This document shows positions 10,233-20,662 of a stretch of DNA of 64,000 bases, piece after piece. The notes under the pieces were generated by a model. That model did no database searches, was not told the DNA's origin, and saw only the letters and a program-made list of their open reading frames with translations. The position numbers and the translations under genes were made by a program. Origin of the DNA: BOG-908 sp964242595 (GTDB lineage Bacteria > Pseudomonadota > Alphaproteobacteria > Acetobacterales > Acetobacteraceae); assembly GCA_964242595.1 (NCBI GenBank), contig CAXTBC010000010.1, positions 1-64,000 of the forward strand. Direction: 5' to 3'. Numbering within the stretch: position 1 is the first letter of the stretch; the number at the start of each line of letters is the position of its first letter.

Positions 10233-12362
10233 CTACTTTTCCAGTCTCGTTCTATACCAAGAATCGACAAGCTTCAGATGAGGTCAGCGATCTGACCGCT
10301 TCGGTCCGGCTCGGCTTCAGGCCCACCACTGCATACTAGCGTGCTTGGCCGGCGGGGCGCATCAACAACCGACTTCGTGAAGATTTTTTCACCCTGGTGT
10401 GATCCGATGGCCGCGGCGGGTAGGTGCCTGGCCGGCAGCCGAGACACCCAACGGCTAAACGGCTGCCAACGAGGTCGGGCAAGGTGACACGCTGGCCTGA
10501 ATGCCCTGGAGACTAGCCTGCATGGCAGCTTGCCGAGGTGTTTTCCCCAAGCTACCGATCCCGACGACGAGTGACCAAGCCATCAACGTCCAACGCTTCC
10601 TGAAGTCGCGGCAACACCCGGGTGTTGCGAACATCGGAGCGGCCAAGAACCTGTGTGCGGAGATCAGCTGAGGCGATGCCGTTAGGCGAGCGGCGTCGCT
10701 CTGCCCGGTTCTGCTCCCGGCGGTAGTAGATGGACAGCCAGGATGGACTTCCCATGATCGTCACTAGGCATCCCGGCCGAGACCTGAGCGGCTCCTGCTG
10801 CATGGGACCAGCACTTCCACACGCACGTCGCGTGTTTCTGTCACCTGGACGAGCTCACCCACTCAGGCATCAAAGGTCTACCCAGCACTAAATTTGTCGT
10901 CCGCCGGGTGCCGTTGATCTCGGCCCACCTTCAGGCCATCGCGACGCGGTCCGGCGCTACTCAGCAATCGATCAGCTGGGGACGAGGCGCGTGCTGCCCC
11001 TCTGCCTGTGTGCAGGTTCGCAAACGGCAAGTGGCCTTCGCAAGCCGGTCGGCGTTCGCAGGCGATACACCGTGGCTGAAAGCCGGAGTTCACGGGATAC
11101 TTGAACTCCATGCGAGGCGAAGACCCGGAACTTGATCGCTATGCCATGGGGAGCGTCCTGTTCGGCCGTCCGGACCGATTGGCGAACCCGTGCAAGGTCG
11201 AGGGCATTCCCATCCCGGTCATCGCAGGGGGAAGGCGGATGGTCGGTCCACCGTCCGGACAACGCATCATTTGCAAGACCTATCCTGAGCAGCCGCTCCA
11301 TCCTGCTAGCGAGGCATCACCGCCGTCAACGACGCCTTTGGCCGCGCAGCCTGCAAGCTGCGGCCGCACGATGCCGACATTGATACCGCCTGGTGGACAA
11401 GGCCATCGAGAAGGTGATCGAGGGCTAACCCCAACCAGCCGGAGGCGATATCTTGCGCCGGGGCGGCCGTTACCGTGTGCAGTTAACCTGCCTTGGCTGA
11501 GGTGTGCGCTTCAGCGTGCCAGGCGAGCGGCTGGGCGAGGAAGTGGGTACGGCCGTGGCGCTGCACGAAGCAGGACTGGCAGTCGCGTCGGGGTTACACG
11601 CGCAGGCGGTCAGTGTGCTGGCACCGACAAGGTGCCGCGCTCTTGTGGCTGCTCACGAAAACTGCCGCGCAACGATAAGGGATTCGTAGGCGAGACCTGC
11701 GGATGAAATTACGGTTGAGAACTATTAGGAAGAGATAGTGGCTTTCTAAAACGGACCAAAAGCTAGTTCCGTTACTAATTACGTTAGACTACGGTGAGTG
11801 GTCTCAGCTGCCCGCAACGGCCCGGTCTAAAGTTTTTGCGGGTTTTCTAAAGAGGCATCGCGATTTTACTGATTGCTTGAGACGGCAACTCGACGTCACT
11901 TCGCGACGAACAAGGTCGCCCGAAATCGCCGGGCCAGCCGACCGCCTTCGCCACATCCCTCTCGGCAATGAACACGGTATCGATATCGTAACGCGCTTGA
12001 TGCTTCGGGGCGCCCCATCGTCTGCACGCGCTCGCCGGGCCACAAATATCGAAGGTCACCCCTGACCAGGTCGAGACGGCCGGTGACCTCCTTGACTTGG
12101 AAACTGGCGTATCGCACGAGGATATGCGACCGATGTGGCGCTTCGGCCATGGCGCGAGCGGGGACGCCAAGCCGGCACGTTACAAGCCTCAATCAATGCG
12201 TGCGCACAATCTTGTGGCGAAGCCCTAGACGTCTATGGCAACCGTAGAGCGTGCTGCACTGCATTTAGTGTAAAATTGCGCGAGTTTCTGTAAAACTATC
12301 TTTGACTACGCGAGTCGAATGTGAGATCAGGGCATTACGAGACCGTATTGCTAGGAAACTCC
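10233..12362. other. 2.1 kb spacer without a supportable gene
   Basis: Every frame was read. Short open stretches exist on both strands (for example minus-strand 10972-11301 and 11896-12192), but none has a ribosome-binding site together with a plausible protein sequence, and none matches a family I know. The base composition drops toward 11700-11880 and 12240-12300. The look is of decayed sequence rather than a regulatory region. The prkA promoter must lie at the left end and that of the giant glycosidase at the right end. Confidence 0.4.
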
Positions 12363-15300
12363 ATGTTTCGATCCGTTATCGCAACGCGCTTCCGCACGTT
12401 TGCTGCCACCGGTGTCATGCTCGCTTCCGCCGCGCACGCGGCCAGCCTGCCGCCGTCCCAGCGCACCACGATAAGCCTGGGCGAGACGCAGTGGAAATAC
12501 ATCTTCGGCGACCCGACCGGTGCGCAGGCACCGGTGTTTCCGGAAAGCGGATGGCAGACCGTCGGAATCCCATATTCGGCCGATCAGCTCGATACGTTTC
12601 TCAACGTCGAATCCGGCGGCGGCGACGGGGACCTCAACGGTCCCGTCAGTTGGTACCGCAATCACTTTACGCTGGCGCCGGCCAACGCCAGCAGCAAGGT
12701 GCTTGTCGAGTTCGAAGGCGCGCATACTGGCGTGCAGGTCTTCATCAACGGCACGCTGCTGCCCGGGATCAGCGCAGTGACCGCCAACGCGCAGGCGACG
12801 CACGTGGTGGGCTTCGTGCCGTTCATCGTCGACCTCACGCCCTACGTGCATTTCGACGGCTCGGACAACGTGCTGGCGGTTCGTGCGGCGAAGAACGCCA
12901 CGTTTTTCGAAGCGCCGGGATTCTCGCAAGGCTTCCGCTTCGGGCAGTCCGACTCCGGCCTGTTCCGTCCGGTCAAGATGTTCATCACGAACCCGGTCCA
13001 CATCCCGGAGAACGTGTATTCCAACCTGGCCACCTGGGGCACGTACGTGTCGACGGTCTCGGCCAGCAGCACTTCGGCACTGATCGACGTGCAGACGAAC
13101 GTGCTCAACGAGGGCGCGGCGTCGCAGGCGGTGACGCTGACGACGCAGGTCGTCGATGCCAATGGCAACATCGTGGCCACCGCGCAAGGCAGCCAGACGA
13201 TCGCGCCGAACGCCGGGCCGGGTCTGCACCCCACGCTGTTCGACCAGAAGATAACCGTTACGAACCCGAACCTGTGGTATCCGAACAACAGCATCTACGG
13301 CAAGCCTTACATGTACAAGGTGTTCCACATCGTCAGCATCAACGGTGCGGTGGTGGACGCGGTGCAGAGTCCGCTCGGTATCCGCACCATCACCTGGGAC
13401 GCGAACTTCCCCTACATCAACGGCAAGATGCATTATTTGTGGGGCGCTTCCGGCCGTTACGACTATCCAGCGCTGGGCACCTCCGTGCCCGAGGAGCAGA
13501 AATGGCGCGACCTGCAGCAGTTGGCGGCGGCCGGCGGCAACCTCTGGCGGCCTGGCCACTCGACGGAGAGCGAGGAGTTCGTAGACGCGGCGGACGCCTA
13601 CGGCATCATGATCGTGCAGCCGAGCGGCGAAGGCGAGGGCGCGTTCTCCGCGCATTGCGGCACGCCGCCCTGCGACCTGCAGACGCTGAAGAGCGAGGTG
13701 CACCGCGACATGATCATCCGCGACCGCAGCCACCCCTCCATCCTGTCGTGGGAGGCCGATAACGGGCCGATCGACACGCCGTTCGCGCAGAGCCTGAAGG
13801 CGCTGAGTGTGCTGTGGGATCCGATCAACACGCGGGTGCAGGCGGACCGCACGCCCAACCCCGCCAACGGCGACATCCTTGGATGCACGCTGGAGGGCTG
13901 CGAGGTCCTGACCAAGCAGGAGTTCAAGGCCAACCCGGCCTGGGGAGCGGAATACTGGGGCACCGGCACCGCGCGGCAGGCCTGGGACTACGAGCTGGCC
14001 TTCGCCGCGCCGTTCCTCGACAACTGGCGCCAGAGCCGCCAGGCCGGCGCGTTCGGCATCGCGCAGTGGTACTTCGCCGACTCGCCTGGCGAGGACAGCA
14101 ACTTCGTCGAGGGCGTGACGGAACCCAACGTGCGCTCGCTCGGCGCCTCGATGACCGACATGAACCGGTTTCCCAAGCTGCTGTACTACGTCTACCAGGC
14201 GGCCTGGACGCCGTTCTCCATCCAGCCGGTGGTCCACCTGGCGCATCACTGGAACCGCTCCGGCGCCATCCAGGTGAACGCGTTCAGCAACTGCCCGAAA
14301 GTGCGGCTGCTGATCAACGGCACGCCGCAGGGCGACGTGGCGCCCAACCCTTGGGACAGCAACGCACAGTCCAACCTGACGCAGAGCACCACGCTGATGC
14401 CGATGCAGGCGCATTGGAACGTCACCTGGCAGGCGGGCACGGTCACGGCGGAATGCCTCGACTCGTTCGGCAACGTGGTGGCCACCGACAGCAGGACGAC
14501 GGCCGGTGCGCCGGACCATATCGAGCTCGACCTGGTGCCGGACGTCGTCAAGCCGGACGGCACCACCTTCGCGGTCAGTGCCAACGGGTCGGACGCCGCG
14601 TTCGTCGTCGCCAAGGTGGTGGACGCCAACGGCGTGGTGGTGCCCACCGCGTCCAACAACATCACCTTTTCGGTGAGTGGCCCGGCCACCTATGTCGGCG
14701 GCTCCGAGCAGTACGTAACGGCGGGCCAGCCGGCCGGCTACCACGCGCCGGGTGACCCCGAGCTGGCCGCCGAGGGCGGCATGACAAAGATCGCGCTGCG
14801 CAGCCAGTTCCAGACCGGCGCGGTGGCCGTCACCGCCACCTCGCCCGGGCTGGGCAACGGCATGGTCAGCTACAACATCGGGCCGATCCTGAGCACGGCG
14901 CCCGTCGCCGGCGCGCCTTCGGTGATCGTGCCGCCGGCCGCACAGGCGGTGACCGCGGGACAGCCGGCGCTGTTCAGCGTGACGGCGACGGGCGCGCAGC
15001 CGCTGAGCTTCCAGTGGTTGATGAACGGGTCGCCGATTTCGGGCGCCACAGGCGCCAGCTACCAGCTTCAGGCGGCGGCGCTGAGCCAGAACAACGCCAG
15101 CATCCAGGTGCAGGTGAGCAACGCGGTGAACACCGTGGTCTCCCAGGCGGCCGTTCTGAGCGTGGTGGCGCCCGCGCCGCCGGTAATCGTCACACCTCCC
15201 GCACCACAGAGTGCCACGGTGGGCGCCGTGGCCCAGTTCGGCGTGGCGGCGACGGGTTCGCCCACGCTCACCTACCAGTGGTTCAGCAACGGCACCGCCA

Positions 15301-18300
15301 TCCCCGGCGCCACCGGCCCCAGCTACACCACGCCCACGCTGGCCGCGGGCGACAACGGCACCCAGATCGGTGTGACGGTGACCAACCCGGTCGGCCCGCC
15401 GGCCTCGGCCTCGGTGCTGCTCAGCGTCGGCGCAGCGGTGGCACCCAGCATCGTGCGCAACCCGGTGAGCGCGGCCGTGCCGCTGAACCAGCCGGCGACC
15501 TTCAACGTGGTGGCGGCCGGCTCCGCGCCGCTCAGCTACCAGTGGTACAAGGGAACGGCGCCGATCACCGGGGCAATAGGTGCGAGCTTCTCCATCCCCG
15601 CCGTGCAGGCGAGCGACGCGGCGCTGTACGCGGTGACGGTGGGCAACGTGGTGAGCACGGTGACCAGCACGCCCGCGGCGCTGACCATCGCGCCGCCGGG
15701 CGCCAACTTGGCGCTGCACGGGCGGGCGTTCGCCAGCTCCACACAGGACCCGGTCGGCCTGGCGGCTTCCCTCGCCGTGGATGGCGACCTCACGACGCGT
15801 TGGGGATCGGCGGGGCAGATCGACCCGTCCTGGCTCGCGATCGACATGGGCGCCGCACAGAGCTTCAACCGCGTGGTGCTGTATTGGGAGAACGCCTACG
15901 CGGCGTCCTACAGGATCGAGTACTCGACAGACGGTGTCACGTGGCATCCGGCCTCGGCCAACCAAGTGGGCATGGGCGGCATCGAGACCGTGTCCTTTCC
16001 CACCGTTCATGCGCGTTACGTGCGCATGCTGGGGCTGGCCCGTGCGGCAGGCTCAATTTACGGCTACTCGCTCTACGAGATGCAGGTGTACAACGCGGCA
16101 CAATGCGGCACGGCGCAGGACCGGTTCACCGTGCTGAGCCCCGGGACGGCGCGTGACAACCTGACGCACCTGACCTGGTCGCGCGCGGAGTACACGCTGA
16201 CCACGCCGGGCGCACAGCTGACGCAGGCGCTGGCGGAATCCTACTGCGCGGGCCTCAACATGCGTCTGCCGACCCTGGCCGAGGCGGTGGGCATCACCGG
16301 GGTCAGCGACGCGCAATGCGCGTTCCCGCTGTCCTGGAGCACGTGGACGACGACGCCCTACCCGGCCAACAGCGCCTACGCCTACATCGTGAACGCCGCG
16401 GGGCAGACGAGCTTCGCCGTGGCCGACAACTTCCCGGGCGGCGCGCTGTGCACCTCCGGCACCGCGGTCAAGATCGGGCCGCCGGGGATCGTCACGCAGC
16501 CTTCGGCGCAAAGCGCGCCGGTGGGCAGTGCCGCCACCTTCACCGTGACGGCGCAGGGTGCGGCACCGATTGCCTACCAATGGTACCGGGGCGGGGTGGC
16601 GATCGTGGGAGCAACGAACGCCGCCTACACCACGCCGGCGACGCTGCTGAGCGACAACGGGGCGAAGTTCAGCGTGACGCTGACGGGTCCCACCGGCCTC
16701 ACGCGCTCCAGCGTGCAGGCGGAGCTGATGGTGCAGGCGATCGCCCCAACCATCACCACGCAACCGGTGCCGCAGACGGTGGCTTCCGGGCAGAGCGCGC
16801 GCTTCTCCGTGGCGGCGACCGGCACGGGACCGCTCAGCTACAAGTGGTTCAGGAACGGCGTGGCCGTCACCGGCGCCACGCTGCCGAGCTACGCCACGCC
16901 GGCCGCCGGCGCGGGTGACAACGGCACCTTCTTCTACGCCGTGGTTACCGGGCCGACCGGGCTTGCCGTGCAGAGCGCCACCGCCGAGCTGGCGGTGGCA
17001 GGCACGGGTAGCGCCGGGACGGACCTGCTGGCCATCGCTTCAGGGTCTGCCTCGCCGGTAGGCAGCTTTGCTGCCGATGCCGACTTCGCCGGTGGCGGCA
17101 CGCAGACGCAGGCGGGCGCGGTAATCAGCACGGCAGGCGTGCCGGACGCCGCACCCCCGGCCCTCTACCAGTCCGAGCGCGACGGGGTGTTCAGCTACAC
17201 GGTCGGCGGTCTGAAGGCGGGGGCCAACTACACGCTGCGCCTGCACTTCGCGGAGTTCGCGTTCGCCAACCCAGGGCAGCGCGTGTTCAACGTGAGCGTG
17301 AACGGAGCGCTGGCCCTGGCCAATTTCGACATCGTGGCGGCGTCCGGCGGACCCAACCGGGCGGTGGTGGAAAGCTTCACCGCCCAGGCCAACAGCCAGG
17401 GGCAGGTGACGGCCGGCTTCATCACCGGGCTGGAGAACCAGCCCAAGCTGAGCGGCATCGAGGTGGTGCAGCCCGGCACCGGCAGCACGCCGGTGATCAC
17501 CGCCCAGCCCGCCGGGGTAAGCGTGGCTGCGGGCCAGACAGCCAGCTTCGCCGTCCAGGTGGCAGGCAGCGGACCCTACAGCTACAGCTGGTATCGCAAC
17601 GGCGTGCTCGTAGGCGGGGCCAACGGCGCCGCCTACACCACACCCGCCACCCAGGCGAGCGATGCGGGCGCGCTGTTCCAGGTGATCGTCACCGCCGCTT
17701 CCGGCGAGGCCGTGGACAGCGTGGTCGTGCCGCTGAGCGTGACTGGGCCGGGGCTGGACGTGGTGGCCATCAACGCGGGCGCCTCGGTGCCGACGGCGAA
17801 CTTCGCCGCCGACATGGATTTCCAGGGCGGCGCCGCGCACTACAACCAGGACACGCCGATCTCGGTGGCCGGCGTCGCCAACGCAGCGCCCGAGCAGGTC
17901 TATCGTTCATCCAGACAGGGCGCGTCCACCTACCTGATCGGCGGCCTGACGCCGCTGGCCACCTACCCGGTCCGGCTGCACTTCGCCGAGCTCTACTGGC
18001 CGGCGCAGGGCGGGCGGGTGTTTAACGTGGCCATTAACAACACGGTCGTGTTGCCGGACTTCGACATCTTCAAGCAGGCCGGCGGCGAGGACATCGCTGT
18101 AGTCGAGGCAGAAACCGCCACGGCGGACGAGAACGGCAACATCACCATCAGCCTGAGCAACGGCCCTGCGGACCAGCCTTCGATCAGCGCCATCGAAGTG
18201 GTGGCGCCGGGCGCGGCACCTGCGGTGGCCCACGCGGCCAACCAAGTAGGCGAAGCGGCGCAGACGATCGTGGCCTTGAAAGTGGCAGCAAGCTCCGCCG

Positions 18301-19742
18301 ACGTTGCGGCCGCGCTAGGCGGTAGCACCACCGCCTCAGGTCCGGTGATCGGCACGGCACCTGCCAACGTCACCGCGGTGATCGGCCACACCGCGCTGTT
18401 CAGCGTGCAGGCGACCGGCAGCGGCAGGCTGACCTACGTGTGGTCGAAGAACGGCACGGTGATCCAAGGGGCCACCAAGCCCGCCTACACCACGACGGGG
18501 ACTATCGCTACGGATACCGGCGCCGTGTTTTCAGTGGCCGTCACCGACACCACCGGTGTCACCACTACGGCCAGCGCCACGCTGACCGTGGACGTGAACC
18601 CGCCCTACACCGTGGTGCCCGGCACCATCGTGACGGACCTGAACAACAACACGCGCGGCGCCTACCCGGACAGCGAAGTCTTCATCACCGTGCTCGGCAA
18701 CAATCCGGTGACGGGCGCACTGTCCTGGGTGCAGCCGGACGGAACGGTGACGGCGGCCAGTCCGGCCGACAACACCGCGCCCGGCCACCTGACCGCGCAA
18801 GGGCAGGACTACCCGAACTACGCGTTCACCCTGGCGCAGAGCAAGACGCTGAACCTGCCCCCGCTCTCGTCGGGCCGCATCTTCGTCTCGCTCGGCAGCC
18901 CGCTGTTCACCGAGATCATGGAGGACGCCAACGGCCATGTCGGCTACGCCGGGCCAAACCCGCTCAACGGCACGGACCCGAACATCAACGTCCATTACGA
19001 CTGGTACGAGTTCACCTACCTGAACGGCGGCATCTACATCAACACGACGCAGGTGGACGAGTTCGGCCTGCCGCTGCTGCTGGACGTGTGGGGCAGCAAC
19101 GAGACCTTCCACATGCAGACCGGCATCAACGAGACGATCGCCGCGATCGACCACGCGTTCGCGCTGCAGACCCCGGCGGCGTTCCACGTGGGGCCCGTCT
19201 CCAACCTGCGCATCCTCGCACCTGCCCACGCCAGCTTCGCGCCCGGCCAGCCTAACGCGAACTACTTCGACAAATACGTGGCTAATATCTGGAGCACCTA
19301 CAAAACACATCCGTTGAACGTGACGCTGTTCGGCGGCGCACGCGCTTTCAGCGGGATCACGACCGCAACCCAGTTCGTGTTCACCGAGGTGAACCTGAAC
19401 AACGGCGCTTACGTGGGTGGCACCTACCCGATCGCCGGGCCCACCAGCACGCAGGACATCCTGCTGTGCAATAACACGTTGGCCAACGGCGGAACCGAGC
19501 AGCTGGCGCTTGAGGCGCAGTTCTGCGCCGCGTTCAACCGGCACGTGATGCAGAGCTACGCGTCCTGGGACGTCCCGGGGGCCTACTACCAGGGCAAGCC
19601 GTCCAACGCCTACGCGCAGTTCTGGCACGCGCACAGCGTGGGCGGACTAGCCTACGGGTTCGCCTACGACGACGTGAACGCGCAGAGCTCGACGATCCAG
19701 TCGAGCGCTGCTGAACACATGGCTTTGGGGATCGGTTGGTAG
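12363..19742 (+). CDS. Giant secreted multidomain glycosidase: GH2-like plus GH64 beta-1,3-glucanase modules
   Basis: 2459 residues with a signal peptide (FAATGVMLASAAHA). Approximate modules: GH2-type sugar-binding and beta-sandwich, 36-340; GH2-like barrel, 340-620, with HPSILSWEADNGP near 458-469 and AWGAEYWG around Glu530; beta-sandwich/invasin-like, 620-845; three Ig-like, 850-1110; F5/8C (discoidin) lectin, 1113-1243; DUF1566-like, 1248-1373; two Ig-like; malectin-like, 1553-1703; Ig-like; second malectin-like, 1798-1950; Ig-like; GH64, 2080-2459. In GH64, Glu2216 (YEFTYLNGG) and Asp2232 (QVDEFG) have the 16-residue spacing of the known catalytic pair of laminaripentaose-producing glucanase. 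It likely degrades external beta-glucan. The start is chosen for AGGAAA 9 nt upstream; an in-frame ATG at 12321 lacks a signal peptide. Confidence 0.88.
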   Translation: MFRSVIATRFRTFAATGVMLASAAHAASLPPSQRTTISLGETQWKYIFGDPTGAQAPVFPESGWQTVGIPYSADQLDTFLNVESGGGDGDLNGPVSWYRNHFTLAPANASSKVLVEFEGAHTGVQVFINGTLLPGISAVTANAQATHVVGFVPFIVDLTPYVHFDGSDNVLAVRAAKNATFFEAPGFSQGFRFGQSDSGLFRPVKMFITNPVHIPENVYSNLATWGTYVSTVSASSTSALIDVQTNVLNEGAASQAVTLTTQVVDANGNIVATAQGSQTIAPNAGPGLHPTLFDQKITVTNPNLWYPNNSIYGKPYMYKVFHIVSINGAVVDAVQSPLGIRTITWDANFPYINGKMHYLWGASGRYDYPALGTSVPEEQKWRDLQQLAAAGGNLWRPGHSTESEEFVDAADAYGIMIVQPSGEGEGAFSAHCGTPPCDLQTLKSEVHRDMIIRDRSHPSILSWEADNGPIDTPFAQSLKALSVLWDPINTRVQADRTPNPANGDILGCTLEGCEVLTKQEFKANPAWGAEYWGTGTARQAWDYELAFAAPFLDNWRQSRQAGAFGIAQWYFADSPGEDSNFVEGVTEPNVRSLGASMTDMNRFPKLLYYVYQAAWTPFSIQPVVHLAHHWNRSGAIQVNAFSNCPKVRLLINGTPQGDVAPNPWDSNAQSNLTQSTTLMPMQAHWNVTWQAGTVTAECLDSFGNVVATDSRTTAGAPDHIELDLVPDVVKPDGTTFAVSANGSDAAFVVAKVVDANGVVVPTASNNITFSVSGPATYVGGSEQYVTAGQPAGYHAPGDPELAAEGGMTKIALRSQFQTGAVAVTATSPGLGNGMVSYNIGPILSTAPVAGAPSVIVPPAAQAVTAGQPALFSVTATGAQPLSFQWLMNGSPISGATGASYQLQAAALSQNNASIQVQVSNAVNTVVSQAAVLSVVAPAPPVIVTPPAPQSATVGAVAQFGVAATGSPTLTYQWFSNGTAIPGATGPSYTTPTLAAGDNGTQIGVTVTNPVGPPASASVLLSVGAAVAPSIVRNPVSAAVPLNQPATFNVVAAGSAPLSYQWYKGTAPITGAIGASFSIPAVQASDAALYAVTVGNVVSTVTSTPAALTIAPPGANLALHGRAFASSTQDPVGLAASLAVDGDLTTRWGSAGQIDPSWLAIDMGAAQSFNRVVLYWENAYAASYRIEYSTDGVTWHPASANQVGMGGIETVSFPTVHARYVRMLGLARAAGSIYGYSLYEMQVYNAAQCGTAQDRFTVLSPGTARDNLTHLTWSRAEYTLTTPGAQLTQALAESYCAGLNMRLPTLAEAVGITGVSDAQCAFPLSWSTWTTTPYPANSAYAYIVNAAGQTSFAVADNFPGGALCTSGTAVKIGPPGIVTQPSAQSAPVGSAATFTVTAQGAAPIAYQWYRGGVAIVGATNAAYTTPATLLSDNGAKFSVTLTGPTGLTRSSVQAELMVQAIAPTITTQPVPQTVASGQSARFSVAATGTGPLSYKWFRNGVAVTGATLPSYATPAAGAGDNGTFFYAVVTGPTGLAVQSATAELAVAGTGSAGTDLLAIASGSASPVGSFAADADFAGGGTQTQAGAVISTAGVPDAAPPALYQSERDGVFSYTVGGLKAGANYTLRLHFAEFAFANPGQRVFNVSVNGALALANFDIVAASGGPNRAVVESFTAQANSQGQVTAGFITGLENQPKLSGIEVVQPGTGSTPVITAQPAGVSVAAGQTASFAVQVAGSGPYSYSWYRNGVLVGGANGAAYTTPATQASDAGALFQVIVTAASGEAVDSVVVPLSVTGPGLDVVAINAGASVPTANFAADMDFQGGAAHYNQDTPISVAGVANAAPEQVYRSSRQGASTYLIGGLTPLATYPVRLHFAELYWPAQGGRVFNVAINNTVVLPDFDIFKQAGGEDIAVVEAETATADENGNITISLSNGPADQPSISAIEVVAPGAAPAVAHAANQVGEAAQTIVALKVAASSADVAAALGGSTTASGPVIGTAPANVTAVIGHTALFSVQATGSGRLTYVWSKNGTVIQGATKPAYTTTGTIATDTGAVFSVAVTDTTGVTTTASATLTVDVNPPYTVVPGTIVTDLNNNTRGAYPDSEVFITVLGNNPVTGALSWVQPDGTVTAASPADNTAPGHLTAQGQDYPNYAFTLAQSKTLNLPPLSSGRIFVSLGSPLFTEIMEDANGHVGYAGPNPLNGTDPNINVHYDWYEFTYLNGGIYINTTQVDEFGLPLLLDVWGSNETFHMQTGINETIAAIDHAFALQTPAAFHVGPVSNLRILAPAHASFAPGQPNANYFDKYVANIWSTYKTHPLNVTLFGGARAFSGITTATQFVFTEVNLNNGAYVGGTYPIAGPTSTQDILLCNNTLANGGTEQLALEAQFCAAFNRHVMQSYASWDVPGAYYQGKPSNAYAQFWHAHSVGGLAYGFAYDDVNAQSSTIQSSAAEHMALGIGW

Positions 19743-19770
19743 TTGGGACGGAGGTATGAGCCTCCATCTT

Positions 19771-19906
19771 AGGGAAGGCCAGGGGCTCTGCCCCTGGACC
19801 CCGCTGGGGCCTCGAGGCCCCAAACCCCCATCTCTTAGGTATCTCTTACGAACAGGTTCTAAGGACTTATCCTTAGCGGGGTCCAGGGGCAGAGCCCCTG
19901 GCCTTC
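19771..19906. repeat. Family A palindromic repeat, copy 4
   Basis: Complete copy: CCAGGGGCTCTGCCCCTGG, GGGGCCTCGAGGCCCC, GGTTCTAAGGACTTATCC and a second CCAGGGGCAGAGCCCCTGG followed by CCTTCTT. The insertion site used by the MITEs (GGTTCTAAGG, 19855-19864) is uninterrupted. The first hairpin begins about 40 nt after the stop of the giant glycosidase gene and could terminate it. Confidence 0.8.
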
Positions 19907-19959
19907 TTACGAATCAACCTTTTCGGCAATCACAAGCATCGGCGCCAAACTATGTTCAC

Positions 19960-20185
19960 CCATGCTGAAAAAGCGCGGCCGTTCAGCACCATCGCGCGAC
20001 AATCCGATCATTCCGCAAGCCAGCGACAACCGTGGTTGTGCTCCGATGTCGAACGGCGCTGCACCAATCAGCCGCTTGCCATGGGCCGCGCGACGATACA
20101 GCTAGATGATGTTTGTCTTGGCCCGGGTTTCATCGAGAAAGATCAGTTTTTCCGGCTTCAGCCGATCGATCGCCGACGAAGTGCC
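19960..20185 (-). pseudogene. IS630-family transposase remnant
   Basis: Reading the minus strand leftward from about 20180 gives AIDRLKPEKLIFLDETRAKT, then NII, a stop, and LYRRAAHGKRLIGAAPF. This is the DDE-domain segment of IS630-type transposases around the conserved Asp-Glu-Thr (usually F.DETW.KTNM.R.YGRAP.GERL). It has an in-frame stop and no intact flanking domains or terminal repeats. Only this piece is recognisable; it is a dead fragment. Confidence 0.7.
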
Positions 20186-20190
20186 AGTGT

Positions 20191-20607
20191 TCGAAAGTCA
20201 GAGCTTTACATCAAACGAAAGTTCGTCAGCTGGAGACTAATGTGCTCACCAAGCACTACATCCTCTCGCTCACTCGGGATTCGACTACCATGCATGGTTC
20301 GGCGGGCGACCACGCCCGTGTCATCCACCCGGCTTTAGCGGCCGCCGAACGCCGACATGGCCGTGACCTACGCGGCGCGAATCGGACCGCTTACAGCTTG
20401 CCGAGCTGCGGCGACCCAGAGGCGCTGGAGATTGCGCGGCAACCGATTGACTGAGTCGTCATCCACCCGCCAACCGACGGCGACCCAAACGGCGTCACGC
20501 TCAGCGGAAACCCTCATCGACCTTTCAAAGGCAGCCGAGACACACAACAAGCCGAAACAGACGTCCTATCACCCGATAGACCCGCCCTCGAGCTGTTCGC
20601 CAATTCG
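20191..20607. other. Spacer between the IS630 remnant and the Rieske gene
   Basis: Short open stretches only, no ribosome-binding sites and nothing recognisable. It may be further decayed mobile-element sequence. Confidence 0.35.
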
Positions 20608-20646
20608 GTAAAAAAGGTCCAAAGGCAGAGCCCCGGCCTTCCTCAA
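20608..20646. repeat. Family A remnant, copy 5
   Basis: Truncated and mutated piece (GGTCCAAAGGCAGAGCCCC then GGCCTTCCTCAAG) ending 17 nt before the stop of the minus-strand Rieske gene. The palindromic left half is missing. Confidence 0.5.
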
Positions 20647-20662
20647 GAATTTAGCCGCTGGC

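Noticed and set aside
13749..13770. Conclusion that the GH2-like module is inactive
   Set aside because: Asp466 could serve as acid, as in glucosaminidase-type GH2 enzymes; sequence alone cannot decide.
12351..16010. Very long open frame on the minus strand opposite the giant glycosidase gene
   Set aside because: Arg/His/Val-rich translation without domains; it is the antisense shadow of a GC-rich gene.
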